DNA of 46,174 nucleotides from Halomonas colorata (GCF_014897985.1 NZ_JABUZA010000038.1:1-46174), one strand, 5' to 3'; counted from the stretch's first letter, positions 26,999 through 36,290 are shown. A program made the numbers and translations. Notes: generated by a model not told the origin, from the letters alone.

Positions 26999-27448
26999 TT
27001 AACTGACCAACCGGGGGCGAAAGCGTTCCGTTCGCCCGCTAAGCAAATGCTTTAAACCTACCACCCCGATTAACAGGGTTGCAAAAAAGCTGGCAGGCAC
27101 GATCCAATCCGTCACCCTTAGCGCAACCAGACATCCAGATAACGCCAGTGCCAATAAAAGCGGCAACGCATAGATGAGTAACGCCAACAACGTTATATCT
27201 GAGCGCTCAAGGCAAAGCGTTACTGGGCTACCCAGCGGATAGCGCTCGCCAAGTAAGAGGACAGGATGGGAAGAGATTACTTCGATGCACTGGCGTTGCT
27301 GCCGGGCCAGTATGCCCATGCCACAACCTCGACCCTGAGCACACTGCTGACACGTCTCTTTAATCGATACATCGACTAACAATCCATGCTGGGTATAGCC
27401 GACGACGTTTCCATAACGCGTTAAGGCATCACATGAGGGCTTAATCAC
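26999..27448 (-). CDS. rseC: RseC/MucC family protein
   Basis: Small inner-membrane protein of the sigma-E locus, linked in E. coli to the SoxR-reducing system. It is 149 residues. An N-terminal cysteine-rich piece (CQQCAQGRGCGMG) is typical of the family, and two membrane segments lie near 88-110 and 117-137 (DITLLALLIYALPLLLALAL and WIVPASFFATLLIGVVGLK). It sits between rseB and mucD. Confidence 0.9.
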   Translation of the reverse strand: MIKPSCDALTRYGNVVGYTQHGLLVDVSIKETCQQCAQGRGCGMGILARQQRQCIEVISSHPVLLLGERYPLGSPVTLCLERSDITLLALLIYALPLLLALALSGCLVALRVTDWIVPASFFATLLIGVVGLKHLLSGRTERFRPRLVS

Positions 27449-27521
27449 TGCACATTACTCTGACGTAATTTACTCGTAGTAAAGGACATTAATAGTAAAG
27501 GGCATCAACCGTTAACGACGT

Positions 27522-28466
27522 TTAATCAAACTCGACCGAATGAACGATACGCTGAAGCATGGACGGAGGGACTTCACCAATGCCTACCAACTGCCATTGC
27601 AAGTCACCTTGGGTATGCGCTTCAACCGCAATCGAGGAGACACCAATTTGGCTAACGCCACTTTTAAGATTTTGTGTGCCAGCCTGCGGCTCAGCAAAAA
27701 TACTTACCGTTGCCAAGCCATCGCTATACAGGCGTTGATGCGCCTCTTCATCTCGCGCGGAAACGGGCTGCGCGACAAAACCTTCGGGCAACCACTCTGC
27801 ATGCCAAGATGGCTCAGAGGCGGGTTGCGTGGCGTCCACGACAATTTGCCCCTCGTAGCGCTCGGGCTCATGCAGCTGGGTTACCTGAAAGGTTTCGAGA
27901 ATTCGGTCGGTAGGATCACTGAGCACGTGCTTAAGCAACAGTCCCGTGGCGTTATCTAACCACCATTCATGGGTATAGCGCTGATTATCATGCGGTTCAA
28001 AGCGCAACTTCACCGCGTCTCGCCCAGCAACACGCGCGCCCTCTTCTAAACTAATGTCGTAAACCTCTGACGTGTGCTCCGTCCAACCTTTTAGCGAAGG
28101 AAAGCCATTGCTTCCATTAGCTTTCCAGGCTAGCTGCCCTACTCGCGAGCGGCGCTCAACACTGATGGAAGGCCCATCAAGTTGCTGCACCACCTGCTGG
28201 CGGATGCCATCCTGAATGCGATGGGAAAGCGCTAACGTGCGCACATCGATAGAATTAATCGCCACCGCTCTGGCCTGGAAGGTATAGCAGTGGCTCGCCT
28301 GTAAACTTCGTTCGAGCCACTGCTCAATGCTGGCGGGCGTTTCAGCAGCAGACGTATCAACACAAAGGTTCTGGGTATCGCTTTGTGCATACGCCTGTAA
28401 AGGCAACAGGCTGACGCTCATTAATGCGCCCAGAGCCACCAGCCTGCTTCGCCAAGTTACCATCAT
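27522..28466 (-). CDS. rseB: Sigma-E regulatory protein RseB/MucB
   Basis: Periplasmic protein that binds the anti-sigma factor RseA and shields it from proteolysis until lipid signals or misfolded porins appear. It is 314 residues with a signal peptide at about 1-28 (ending AYAQS). The lipoprotein-like MucB/RseB fold is recognisable from WLERSLQASHCYTFQA, WWLDNATGLLLKHVL and the C-terminal GEVPPSMLQRIVHSVEF. It lies 48 bases after rseA. The first of two consecutive ATGs, with AGGAAT upstream, is taken as the start. Confidence 0.92.
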   Translation of the reverse strand: MMVTWRSRLVALGALMSVSLLPLQAYAQSDTQNLCVDTSAAETPASIEQWLERSLQASHCYTFQARAVAINSIDVRTLALSHRIQDGIRQQVVQQLDGPSISVERRSRVGQLAWKANGSNGFPSLKGWTEHTSEVYDISLEEGARVAGRDAVKLRFEPHDNQRYTHEWWLDNATGLLLKHVLSDPTDRILETFQVTQLHEPERYEGQIVVDATQPASEPSWHAEWLPEGFVAQPVSARDEEAHQRLYSDGLATVSIFAEPQAGTQNLKSGVSQIGVSSIAVEAHTQGDLQWQLVGIGEVPPSMLQRIVHSVEFD

Positions 28467-28514
28467 GCGGGGTATTCCTTCACTAACGATCGTCGCCTTA
28501 TTAAGCCAGCGCTA

Positions 28515-29261
28515 TCAACGCTGACCCAGCGGCTCAGTGACGGAAGAAGAACGCATCAACGGCATCCAGCTGTCGCCATTACCGTAAGCGGCACCTTGAG
28601 AGTGCTGCTCCAAATACGACTGCAGAAGCCTTATTTGATCAACATCAATGGCAGTACTTTGTTGCATGGTGGCAGTTTGCGGCACGGCTGCCGACTCAAA
28701 GCCCGCATCGCTTACATTCATAAAGCCGCTTTGCGACTGCCCCGTTAGCCTGAACGGCGTCGGTTCAAACATGGGCATGTTGGCAGACATCACGGAGGCA
28801 GGCTGAGAAGCGCCCAGGCTTACCGGCTGCACCTGCCCAGCCATAGAGCCGCCGTTTGATGCAGTCACCGCCATGTCGCCGCCAGTGCTAACACCCGTGC
28901 CACTGCTGTTACCGTTACCTAAAAACTGCACACCAGTGATCACCATCAAAGATACAGCAGCGGCCACACCCGCACCCCGTGCAAAAGAGATACCGTTTGA
29001 GCGCATGGGAGCGCGTTCTTGAGCATCATCAAGCAGCGGCGCAGGCTCGTCTTGCAAACGCGCCATAATACCGGCCGACAGATCAACGCTGATATCCACG
29101 CCTTGCTCACGCTGCATCATGCTGCGGGCCAAGTGGTAACGTCGCCACGTATCTGCCGCGTCAGCGTCATTTGGTAGTGCCTTCAACACTCGGCGTAGTT
29201 CCAGCTCATCACTTTCGCTATCCATTAATGCTGAAAGTGATTCCCGTGTGTTTTGACTCAT
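28515..29261 (-). CDS. rseA: Anti-sigma-E factor RseA/MucA
   Basis: Inner-membrane protein that holds sigma-E inactive and is destroyed by regulated proteolysis during envelope stress. It is 248 residues. The cytoplasmic anti-sigma domain opens with the family pattern RESLSALMDSESDELELRRV and WRRYHLARSMM. A membrane segment lies near residues 95-115 (GAGVAAAVSLMVITGVQFL). The periplasmic part is Ser/Met/Gln-rich and ends at ...EPLGQR. It is longer than E. coli RseA (216). Unusually, 341 bases separate it from rpoE. Confidence 0.9.
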   Translation of the reverse strand: MSQNTRESLSALMDSESDELELRRVLKALPNDADAADTWRRYHLARSMMQREQGVDISVDLSAGIMARLQDEPAPLLDDAQERAPMRSNGISFARGAGVAAAVSLMVITGVQFLGNGNSSGTGVSTGGDMAVTASNGGSMAGQVQPVSLGASQPASVMSANMPMFEPTPFRLTGQSQSGFMNVSDAGFESAAVPQTATMQQSTAIDVDQIRLLQSYLEQHSQGAAYGNGDSWMPLMRSSSVTEPLGQR

Positions 29262-29602
29262 ACTTCACACCCTCACACTGTGTTAAATGAAGTCCTACCG
29301 CAGTACGGCAAATAAGCAGTGACCGCTGTAATAACTTCACAGGCTAAGACCTGAACAACTTGCCCTGCAATAAGCACTTACGTTAGTTCTAACTTAGGGC
29401 TTGTTGCTTAAGGCGCTGCTGTAAATAGCGTCACGGCTGTTAACTCTCTTCCGCTTATCGAAAGCGGTCAGCCTGTATGACGCTCCACTTTCCAGACAGT
29501 TCACAAAAAAAGTAAAAACGTAATTATTTGTGACCAATCCGTTAGCTACCCGACAAGGTCTAATGCGCAAAATACGCTATTGGGTACTGCTGTTATTGAC
29601 CA
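29262..29602. other. Long rpoE-rseA intergenic region
   Basis: No gene was found in these 341 bases on either strand. It contains a small hairpin at 29451-29467 (CCGCTT/AAGCGG), a GTTAG-TT-CTAAC dyad near 29383, an A-rich run near 29505-29520 and a possible sigma-E promoter described separately. In most relatives the two genes are nearly contiguous. Confidence 0.6.
29476..29502 (-). promoter_or_regulatory. Possible sigma-E promoter for rseA
   Basis: On the minus strand GAACTG (29502-29497) and TCATA (29480-29476) are 16 bases apart. The AlgU/sigma-E consensus is GAACTT-16/17-TCTGA. The -35 matches 5 of 6 and the -10 only 3 of 5, so this is a weak candidate. It would allow rseA-rseB-rseC-mucD to be induced separately from rpoE. 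Confidence 0.3.
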
Positions 29603-30202
29603 TTAATCGTCACGACTGTTCCGTGCGGTAGTCACCAAAGGGCGAATATGTTCATCCACCGCTTCACGAGCACGGAAAATTCGTGAGCGCACGGTTCCCA
29701 CCGGGCACTGCATTATCTGGGCAATATCTTCATACGCCAGGCCATCAAGCTCACGTAACGTAATGGCGGTACGTAGATCATCCGGTAGGTTTTCAATCGC
29801 CTCATAAACCGCTGCCTCAAGCTGATCACGGGCAATGGCGGCTTCCGGCGACTCGGCATCGGCCAGCCGACCGCTTTGATCAACAATTTCGGCATCGACA
29901 ATATCCAGGTCGCTACCGGGCGGGCGACGACCACGTGACACTAGGTGGTTTTTAGCCGTGTTGATGGCGATCCGGTACATCCAGGTATAAAAAGCGCTCT
30001 CGGCACGAAATTTACCCAGCGCCCGGTACGCCTTGATAAATGCCTCTTGCGCCACGTCCTGAACTTCCGAGTGATCATGTACGTAGCGTCCGATCAACCC
30101 AATAATTTTATGCTGATATTTTTTTACCAGCAGATCAAAAGCGCGCGTATCGCCTTTTTGGGCACGTTCGACAAGCTGTTGGTCCGTTTCCCGAGTGCCC
30201 AT
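29603..30202 (-). CDS. rpoE: RNA polymerase sigma-E factor (RpoE/AlgU)
   Basis: ECF sigma factor for envelope stress. It is 199 residues. Region 2 carries KYQHKIIGLIGRYV, EVQDVAQEAFIKAYRAL and FRAESAFYTWMYRIAINTAKN. Region 4 has LPDDLRTAITLRELDGLAYEDIA and the recognition helix CPVGTVRSRIFRAREAV. These blocks match E. coli RpoE and Pseudomonas AlgU closely. It heads the rseA-rseB-rseC-mucD cluster, though a 341-base gap separates it from rseA. GGAGGAG precedes the ATG. Confidence 0.96.
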   Translation of the reverse strand: MGTRETDQQLVERAQKGDTRAFDLLVKKYQHKIIGLIGRYVHDHSEVQDVAQEAFIKAYRALGKFRAESAFYTWMYRIAINTAKNHLVSRGRRPPGSDLDIVDAEIVDQSGRLADAESPEAAIARDQLEAAVYEAIENLPDDLRTAITLRELDGLAYEDIAQIMQCPVGTVRSRIFRAREAVDEHIRPLVTTARNSRDD

Positions 30203-30531
30203 TCACACGCTCCTCCAGCTCGTACGACGTGCGTCGAGCCTTATTCCTATTAGCCCCTTTGCGCGGGCCTTCACAGCAAGCAACATAGTGTCCCTTGGGG
30301 ATTAATTAATGATAGTGATGAAAGAGGCTAACAAAACAATGCCCCATAAATGATTCATAGCGCTAAGTGTTACGCGTTCTGTGCGACGCATCAAGCGCTT
30401 ACCCCCTACTTGCAAAATCCAGGAGCTGACACTGTTCAACGCTGCCAAGTTCCTCAATAATTGATTTTTACCACTGTGACACGCCATAGTAGGTGCCATT
30501 TTCCGTTCATTGCGCAAGCATAGGTAGCTAG
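30203..30531. other. Divergent promoter region between rpoE and aroG-type gene
   Basis: These 329 bases separate two divergent genes. I see no supportable gene, although a weak minus-strand frame at 30302-30517 ends in a hydrophobic stretch. A possible sigma70 promoter for the plus-strand gene is TTGATT at 30461-30466 with CATAGT at 30485-30490 (18-base spacer). No convincing sigma-E promoter was found for rpoE, and no TrpR-type operator. Confidence 0.4.
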
Positions 30532-31608
30532 ATGTCAGAACAGCAGGTTCACAATCTTAACGTCCTCGCTCAGGATGTTCTCACGACGCCGGACGCGCTT
30601 AAACAGGCCGTTCCTCTTACCGACGCGGCTGAACGCACGGTTATAGAAGGGCGCCAGACTATCCAAAATATCCTGGATGGCAAAGACCCCCGCCTATTGG
30701 TTGTGGTCGGCCCCTGCTCCATCCATGATGTTGAGGCAGCCCTGGATTATGCCCGTCGCCTTCGCACACTGGCCGACCAGGTAAGTGATAGCCTGTACAT
30801 CGTGATGCGCGTTTACTTTGAAAAACCGCGCACCACCGTTGGCTGGAAAGGCCTGATCAACGACCCGCACCTTAACGACTCGTTTGAGATCGATGAAGGA
30901 CTGCACATTGCTCGCAAGCTGCTCGTTGACCTGGCGGAGCTTGGTTTACCGCTTGCCACAGAAGCACTTGACCCCATTTCGCCCCAGTATCTTCAAGACT
31001 GTATCAGCTGGTCTGCCGTGGGCGCGCGTACCACAGAATCACAAACCCACCGCGAAATGGCTTCCGGTCTTTCCTCGCCAGTCGGTTTTAAAAACGGCAC
31101 CGACGGCAGTCTGGATGTTGCCATCAACGCGCTGCAGTCCGTTGCCAACCCACACAATTTCTTGGGCATTAACCAGGCAGGTCAGGTATCGGTTATTCGC
31201 ACTCGGGGCAATGCCTACGGCCACGTCGTGCTACGCGGCGGTAACGGCAAACCCAACTACGATAGCGTAAGCGTCGCCCTGGCGGAAAAAGAGCTTAAAA
31301 AAGCCAATATTTCGCCCAACATCATGATCGACTGCTCCCACGCTAACTCAAACAAAGACCCTGCTCTGCAGCCACTAGTCTTGGAAAATGTTACTAATCA
31401 GATTCTGGAAGGTAACACATCCATCATCGGCCTGATGATAGAGTCCAACATCGGCTGGGGAAGTCAGAAAGTACCTGCCGACCTCAGCCAGCTAGCGTAT
31501 GGCGTCTCAATTACTGATGCGTGTATCGACTGGGATACCACCGTTGATGCCTTTAAGCGTATGAACGATAAACTGGCGTCGGTATTAGCCAAGCGTATTA
31601 CTGTGTAA
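30532..31608 (+). CDS. 3-deoxy-7-phosphoheptulonate synthase (AroF/G/H type)
   Basis: First enzyme of the shikimate pathway: joins phosphoenolpyruvate and erythrose 4-phosphate to DAHP. It is 358 residues and belongs to the type I-alpha family. Conserved blocks are VVVGPCSIHD, YFEKPRTTVGWKGLINDP, ATEALDPISPQYL, GARTTESQTHREMASG, GFKNGTDG, MIDCSHANSNKD and AYGVSITDACIDW. Which aromatic amino acid inhibits it cannot be told from the sequence by eye, so no aroF/G/H symbol is given. Linked chorismate use by trpE lies elsewhere in this window but not in one operon. Confidence 0.95.
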   Translation: MSEQQVHNLNVLAQDVLTTPDALKQAVPLTDAAERTVIEGRQTIQNILDGKDPRLLVVVGPCSIHDVEAALDYARRLRTLADQVSDSLYIVMRVYFEKPRTTVGWKGLINDPHLNDSFEIDEGLHIARKLLVDLAELGLPLATEALDPISPQYLQDCISWSAVGARTTESQTHREMASGLSSPVGFKNGTDGSLDVAINALQSVANPHNFLGINQAGQVSVIRTRGNAYGHVVLRGGNGKPNYDSVSVALAEKELKKANISPNIMIDCSHANSNKDPALQPLVLENVTNQILEGNTSIIGLMIESNIGWGSQKVPADLSQLAYGVSITDACIDWDTTVDAFKRMNDKLASVLAKRITV

Positions 31609-31618
31609 CGATGCCTTG

Positions 31619-31656
31619 CCTTACCCCACTGCAGTAAGCTTCGCAGCGGGGTAAGG
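31619..31656. terminator. Hairpin between convergent DAHP synthase and dinG
   Basis: CCTTACCCC and GGGGTAAGG enclose a second CTGC/GCAG stem. It lies 10 bases after the DAHP synthase stop and abuts the dinG stop. The plus-strand tail TTAGTGTATTTCTCTT is moderately U-rich, so it can serve the plus strand; the minus strand has no T-run. Confidence 0.65.
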
Positions 31657-33783
31657 TTAGTGTATTTCTCTTCGAAATGGCGGCAACGCATCTAACAGCG
31701 CCTGACCATAGCGGCGAGTTATCACACGCTTATCAAGCAGTGTAATCGTCCCGTGGTCACTCTCTTTACGAATGAGTCGCCCGCAGGCCTGCACCAGTTT
31801 GATGGAAGCATCAGGTACGCTGATCCGCATAAAAGAGTTTCCCCCCTGACTTTCAATCCATTCGGCAAGCGTTGCGCCCACGGGGTCATCGGGCACCGCA
31901 AACGGCAGCCGGGTAATCACCACGTGGGTCAGATAATCTCCAGGCAGGTCGATACCTTCGGCAAAGCTTGCCAGCCCGAAAATAATACTCCCCTTACCTT
32001 TATCAACCGCCGCGCGGTGCTGAGTGATGAGCTCCCGTTTGGGCAGCGCATCCTGGGCAAGCACACGCTCCTTGATAGCCGCTGGCAGGCCCTTTTCCAC
32101 GGCGCGCAGCTGCGCCCGTGACGAAAACAGCACCAGGGCAGCCTCTTTATCGGCTAGTTGCGTTACAAATTGCACAATAGCGCTTTCATGCGCTTCCCGG
32201 TCACTGGGATCGGTAGCCTCTTTGGGCACCCGTAGTACCGCATTAGCATAATTGAACGGGCTAGGCAGCGCCTGATAACGGTAGCGGTTTGCCAGCCCCG
32301 CCCGCTCCTGCAGCCGTTCAAACCGACCCAGTGCGGTAAGCGTAGCCGACGTTACCACCGCACCGTGGCAGCGCCCCCATAAATGCTTGGCCAGCGTATG
32401 GGCGGCCGATACCGGGCTTGCCGAAAATTCGATTTCAGGTTCACCCGCAACGCGGCTAAGCGTTACCCACCTGGCGCTGGGCGGCGCGTTGGGCGGGTCC
32501 TGCTCGCTAAAGGCCTGCCATAGCGCATGGGCCTCAAGCGCCCGGCCATGCAGTAAGGCCACTAGCGGTAGCCAGCTTTCGGCCTGCTCGCGATCAAGGC
32601 CGGTCTGTTTATCCGGATCAAGACTCTCACGTAAAATATCGCTGATACTCTCCAGACACCGCGAAAGCGTGGCGAACATGACCAGCAGTTGCTGTGCCTG
32701 GTCGCGCAGCGCATCGGGCACCTGGCCCTTTTCAAAGCGCGACTGCAGGGTGTTTTCTTCCTCTGACAGCCCGTTGGACCGGCCGGCAATCTGATGCCCG
32801 ACGCTGAACACATCGCCAAGCACCGGCTCAAGACCCTGAATCACCTCTGGCAGACCCGCCAGCAAACGCGCGATGGTTGGCTGTATTGCCAGCGCTTGGT
32901 GCAGATCTGTCAAACTGCTTTTCAGCGTTTTTAGCCAGCGCACACAGCCGTGTACCGCAAATCGATGGGCAAAATGCGAGAGCGCCTTATCGGGCAGGTG
33001 ATGGCCTTCATCGAAGACAAAAATGCAGTCCGCCGGATCGGGCAGAATAGCCCCGCCCCCCAAGGCCAAATCAGCCAGCACCAGATCATGATTGGCCACA
33101 ATGACGTCGGCATTTTCAAGTTCACGCCGCGAGCGAAAAAAAGCGCAGGCGCCAAAATGGCCGCAGCGCCTTCCCGTACATTGGCGATGATCAACGGTAA
33201 GCCGTCGCCAGTGCGTATCCTCAATGGCGACTGGCCAGTTATCACGATCACCTTCCCACTCGCCCTGCCCGTAGGCTTCCGCCATATCGGTAGCCAGTAC
33301 GGAAAAATCACTGCTTTGGGTTTGCAGGGAATGCTCGAATAGCGAAAGCGTGGGGTTAGGTTCAGAGCCTTCCAGCACCTCATCCAGCTTCGCCACGCAA
33401 ACATAGCGGCCGCGACCTTTGGCCAGCGCGTAACGAAAGGCAATACCGCTATGGCTGGCAAGCGCGGGCAGATCCTGGTTAAGCACCTGTTCTTGCAGGG
33501 CGACCGTCGCTGTCGAAATGACCAGCCGCTTGCCGCGGGCTTTCGCAATCGGCAAGGCGGCGATCAGGTAGGCCAGCGTTTTTCCCGTGCCGGTACCCGC
33601 TTCAAGCACGCATACATGGCTGTCGCTTACACGCTTACCTTCACTATCGCTTTCGATATCCCCCAGCGTACGGGCAATTTCGGCAATCATCAGCCGCTGC
33701 CCGTAGCGTGGGGTAAGCTCGAGCTTTTCCACCACGCGACGGTAGGCGTCTTGAATATCGCTTTTTAAGGCATTATCGAGCAT
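31657..33783 (-). CDS. dinG: ATP-dependent DNA helicase DinG
   Basis: Iron-sulfur 5'-3' helicase of the XPD/DinG superfamily 2 group that removes R-loops and resolves replication-transcription conflicts. It is 708 residues, near the E. coli length of 716. Walker A is LEAGTGTGKTLAY, and the DEAH-type box is FDEGHHLPD. The cluster cysteines are in GRYVCVAKL and CTGRRCGHFGACAFF. Helicase C-terminal motifs include FGLASFAEGIDLPG and QACGRLIR. It starts 5 bases after the rhlB-type gene on the same strand, so the two are probably cotranscribed. No LexA-like site was seen. Confidence 0.94.
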   Translation of the reverse strand: MLDNALKSDIQDAYRRVVEKLELTPRYGQRLMIAEIARTLGDIESDSEGKRVSDSHVCVLEAGTGTGKTLAYLIAALPIAKARGKRLVISTATVALQEQVLNQDLPALASHSGIAFRYALAKGRGRYVCVAKLDEVLEGSEPNPTLSLFEHSLQTQSSDFSVLATDMAEAYGQGEWEGDRDNWPVAIEDTHWRRLTVDHRQCTGRRCGHFGACAFFRSRRELENADVIVANHDLVLADLALGGGAILPDPADCIFVFDEGHHLPDKALSHFAHRFAVHGCVRWLKTLKSSLTDLHQALAIQPTIARLLAGLPEVIQGLEPVLGDVFSVGHQIAGRSNGLSEEENTLQSRFEKGQVPDALRDQAQQLLVMFATLSRCLESISDILRESLDPDKQTGLDREQAESWLPLVALLHGRALEAHALWQAFSEQDPPNAPPSARWVTLSRVAGEPEIEFSASPVSAAHTLAKHLWGRCHGAVVTSATLTALGRFERLQERAGLANRYRYQALPSPFNYANAVLRVPKEATDPSDREAHESAIVQFVTQLADKEAALVLFSSRAQLRAVEKGLPAAIKERVLAQDALPKRELITQHRAAVDKGKGSIIFGLASFAEGIDLPGDYLTHVVITRLPFAVPDDPVGATLAEWIESQGGNSFMRISVPDASIKLVQACGRLIRKESDHGTITLLDKRVITRRYGQALLDALPPFRREIH

Positions 33784-33788
33784 GCGCT

Positions 33789-35063
33789 TTACAGCATGCC
33801 TTCCGGCGGATGCTCGCAGGGAAGCTTGTCATTGATATAACGCTCGATTTCCGGCAGCGAGAAGGCATCTTCTTCACCCACAAAGCTGATCGAAACGCCT
33901 TTAGCGCCCGCACGACCGGTACGGCCAATACGGTGAACGTAGTCTTCCGGGTCTTCAGGCAGCGTATAGTTGATGACGTGGCTTACGTCTTCAATATGAA
34001 TACCGCGCCCGGCCACATCGGTGGCTACCAGCACTTGAATTTCCCCTTCACGGAAACGCTCAAGCGTGGTGATCCGCTGACTCTGCGGCACATCACCGGA
34101 CAGCATGGCAACGCTGACGCCGGCTTTCTTAAGCAGATCATCCAGCTTGCGAACCAAGTCACGGCGATTACCAAATACCATGACGCGCTCGAAACTCTCC
34201 TGCTCAAGCAGATTCACCAGCAGGCGCTGCTTGTCGTCATCGGAGACAAGGTAAACGCGCTGGTCGATATCGGCCTGGTTTTCAACCGTGACTTCAATCT
34301 CAACGTGGGCCGGGTTCAGCGTCCACTGACTGGCCAGATTCAGGATATCGTCGGTAAAGGTTGCCGAAAACAGGAACGTCTGACGCTCTTCTGTCTTTGG
34401 CGTGTAGCGAATAATACGCTTCACGTCTGGAATAAAGCCCATCGACAACATGCGGTCAGCTTCATCCAGCACCAGTACTTCGACTTCAGAAAGGTCGATA
34501 TCGCGCTTTTGATGAAAATCCAACAGGCGGCCCGGGGTGGCAACCAGGATATCGATCTTTTTACCCAGGCTTTCACGCTGCTTTTGATAGTCCATTCCAC
34601 CGACAACGCTTGCCACATTCAACTGAGTGAAGCGGGCTAGCGCTTTGGCATCTTTTTCTATCTGCAGCGCCAGCTCACGGGTAGGCGCAATAATCAGCGC
34701 ACGCGGCGCCCCCGCTTTTTGACCATCAGGCGTCGGCTCTTCCAGGAAGTAAGCCAGCACCGAGATTAAAAACGCTGCGGTCTTGCCGGTACCGGTCTGC
34801 GCTTTACCGACAATATCGCCACCCAGCAGCGTTTGGCGTAACGCCTCGGCCTGGATCGGCGTGCAGTATTCAAACCCTTGGGCATGGATAGCGCGCATTA
34901 GCGGTAGCGGCAGATCAAAGTCATGGAAGCGCCATTTGCCGGCCACGGCAGGCACCTGAAACTGACGAAGATCCCAGCTAGACTGACGACGACGCGGTTT
35001 CCGACGGCGGCGTTTTGGCTTACGGTTCTGGGCCGATGCTATGGTCTGTTCCGACTCGCTCAT
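33789..35063 (-). CDS. rhlB: DEAD-box RNA helicase, RhlB type
   Basis: ATP-dependent RNA helicase, 424 residues; E. coli RhlB works in the degradosome. A basic N-terminal stretch ([13 protein letters not shown]) precedes the core. Motifs in order: a Q motif with [54 protein letters not shown], and [10 protein letters not shown] at the end of domain 2. RhlB is preferred over RhlE because of the short C-terminus (ends PPEGML), but that choice is not certain. It is the first gene of a pair with dinG. Confidence 0.85.
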   Translation of the reverse strand: MSESEQTIASAQNRKPKRRRRKPRRRQSSWDLRQFQVPAVAGKWRFHDFDLPLPLMRAIHAQGFEYCTPIQAEALRQTLLGGDIVGKAQTGTGKTAAFLISVLAYFLEEPTPDGQKAGAPRALIIAPTRELALQIEKDAKALARFTQLNVASVVGGMDYQKQRESLGKKIDILVATPGRLLDFHQKRDIDLSEVEVLVLDEADRMLSMGFIPDVKRIIRYTPKTEERQTFLFSATFTDDILNLASQWTLNPAHVEIEVTVENQADIDQRVYLVSDDDKQRLLVNLLEQESFERVMVFGNRRDLVRKLDDLLKKAGVSVAMLSGDVPQSQRITTLERFREGEIQVLVATDVAGRGIHIEDVSHVINYTLPEDPEDYVHRIGRTGRAGAKGVSISFVGEEDAFSLPEIERYINDKLPCEHPPEGML

Positions 35064-35208
35064 AGGCTATGTATCTGTCCATTGCTGTGAATATTAGGCA
35101 TCACGAAGTGCGCATTGTATCAGGGGTTGGCGTTAAGAGCGCGTCCTGCTGTCGAAGGTAGGCCAGAGCCTGTTAGAATGTGGCTTAAATCGACGTAAGG
35201 AGCGCGAC

Positions 35209-35457
35209 ATGACGCGTAAGAAAAAGACACGTTCGCTGGCCGACAAGGTGACGATCCGCACGGGGCGACGCAAAGATTACAAAAAGTGGCGCCACGATAA
35301 CCCCGATCAGGTGGCGCCGTCACGCCGCTTTGTAGCAAAAAAGCAGCAGCAGCGTAAATTGCAGGCGGTTAAAAAACTGGCCCGCCAGCAAAGTGGTCAA
35401 AACATTGCGATTCATCCAGACAAAGGGGCTGAGCAAAAACCAGAGGATAAATCGTAA
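35209..35457 (+). CDS. Small strongly basic protein upstream of xthA
   Basis: An 82-residue protein starting MTRKKKTRSLADKVTIRTGR after a good AAGGAG site. It is Lys/Arg-rich in its first 55 residues (RKDYKKWRHDNPDQV, KKQQQRKLQAVKKLARQQ), acidic at the very end, and has no membrane segment. I do not recognise a named family. Its TAA overlaps the xthA ATG by one base (TAATG), so the two are translationally coupled; the charge suggests nucleic-acid or ribosome contact. This is inference only. Confidence 0.75.
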   Translation: MTRKKKTRSLADKVTIRTGRRKDYKKWRHDNPDQVAPSRRFVAKKQQQRKLQAVKKLARQQSGQNIAIHPDKGAEQKPEDKS

Positions 35458-36290
35458 TGCGTTTGGTTTCTTTCAATATCAACGGCATTCGTGCTCGACT
35501 TCATCAGCTACAGGCCTTGATTGATACCCAACAACCTGACGTTATTGGCCTGCAGGAAACCAAAGTTCAGGACAGCGAATTTCCCCTGGCCGATGTGGAA
35601 GCCATGGGTTACCACGTGTATTACCATGGTCAGAAAGGTCATTACGGTGTGGCACTGATGTGCCGCCAGAAACCTCAGGACGTTTTTTACGGATTCAGTG
35701 ACGATGACGAAGACGCCCAGCGACGCATGATCGGGGTACGTCTGCTGGCCGATGACGGCGAGCCGATCACCGTATGGAACGGATATTTCCCTCAGAGCGA
35801 AAACGTCGAGCACCCCACCAAATTTCCGCACAAGGCGCAGTTCTATCGCCAATTAAAGCGGCTGCTTGATGAACAGCACCGTCCTGACGAGCGCTTGGCA
35901 ATAATGGGTGATTTTAATATCTCCCCTGAAGATCAGGATATTGGCATTGGCGAAGATAGCCGCAAGCGCTGGCTGCGCGAAGGTAAAGCCAGCTTTCAAC
36001 CGATTGAGCGTGAATGGCTTGAAGGCATTAAAGCCTGGGGCCTCACCGACAGCTATCGCCTTTGTCACCCAGAAAACAACGAGTGGTTCAGCTGGTTTGA
36101 CTACCGCTCCAAGGGCTTTGACCGCGAGCCGAAACGTGGCCTGCGTATTGACTACATTCTCGTGACGCAGCCTTTAGCCGACTGCGTTCAGGCCGCCGGG
36201 ATCGATTACGCAATGCGTGGCATGGAGCGCCCGTCTGACCATGCGCCGACCTGGAGCGATTTTGCGATCACGTTAAAAGCGTCTGCTTAG
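35457..36290 (+). CDS. xthA: Exodeoxyribonuclease III
   Basis: AP endonuclease and 3'-5' exonuclease of base-excision repair, acting on abasic sites and blocked 3' ends. It is 277 residues, slightly longer than E. coli XthA (268). The exo-endo-phosphatase fold is clear: MRLVSFNINGIRARL, the metal-binding Glu in GLQETKVQD, GDFNISPEDQDIG, WFSWFDYRSKGF, RIDYILVT and the catalytic His in SDHAPTWSDF. Translationally coupled to the basic protein upstream. Confidence 0.95.
   Translation: MRLVSFNINGIRARLHQLQALIDTQQPDVIGLQETKVQDSEFPLADVEAMGYHVYYHGQKGHYGVALMCRQKPQDVFYGFSDDDEDAQRRMIGVRLLADDGEPITVWNGYFPQSENVEHPTKFPHKAQFYRQLKRLLDEQHRPDERLAIMGDFNISPEDQDIGIGEDSRKRWLREGKASFQPIEREWLEGIKAWGLTDSYRLCHPENNEWFSWFDYRSKGFDREPKRGLRIDYILVTQPLADCVQAAGIDYAMRGMERPSDHAPTWSDFAITLKASA

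Noticed and set aside
30302..30517. 71-codon minus-strand frame ending in a hydrophobic segment between rpoE and the DAHP synthase gene
   Set aside because: No ribosome binding site at any plausible start, atypical composition, and it occupies the divergent promoter region; a tiny membrane peptide starting near 30358 cannot be excluded.
35064..35208. Search for a LexA site before the rhlB-dinG pair
   Set aside because: No CTG-N10-CAG type palindrome was seen, so SOS control is not claimed.
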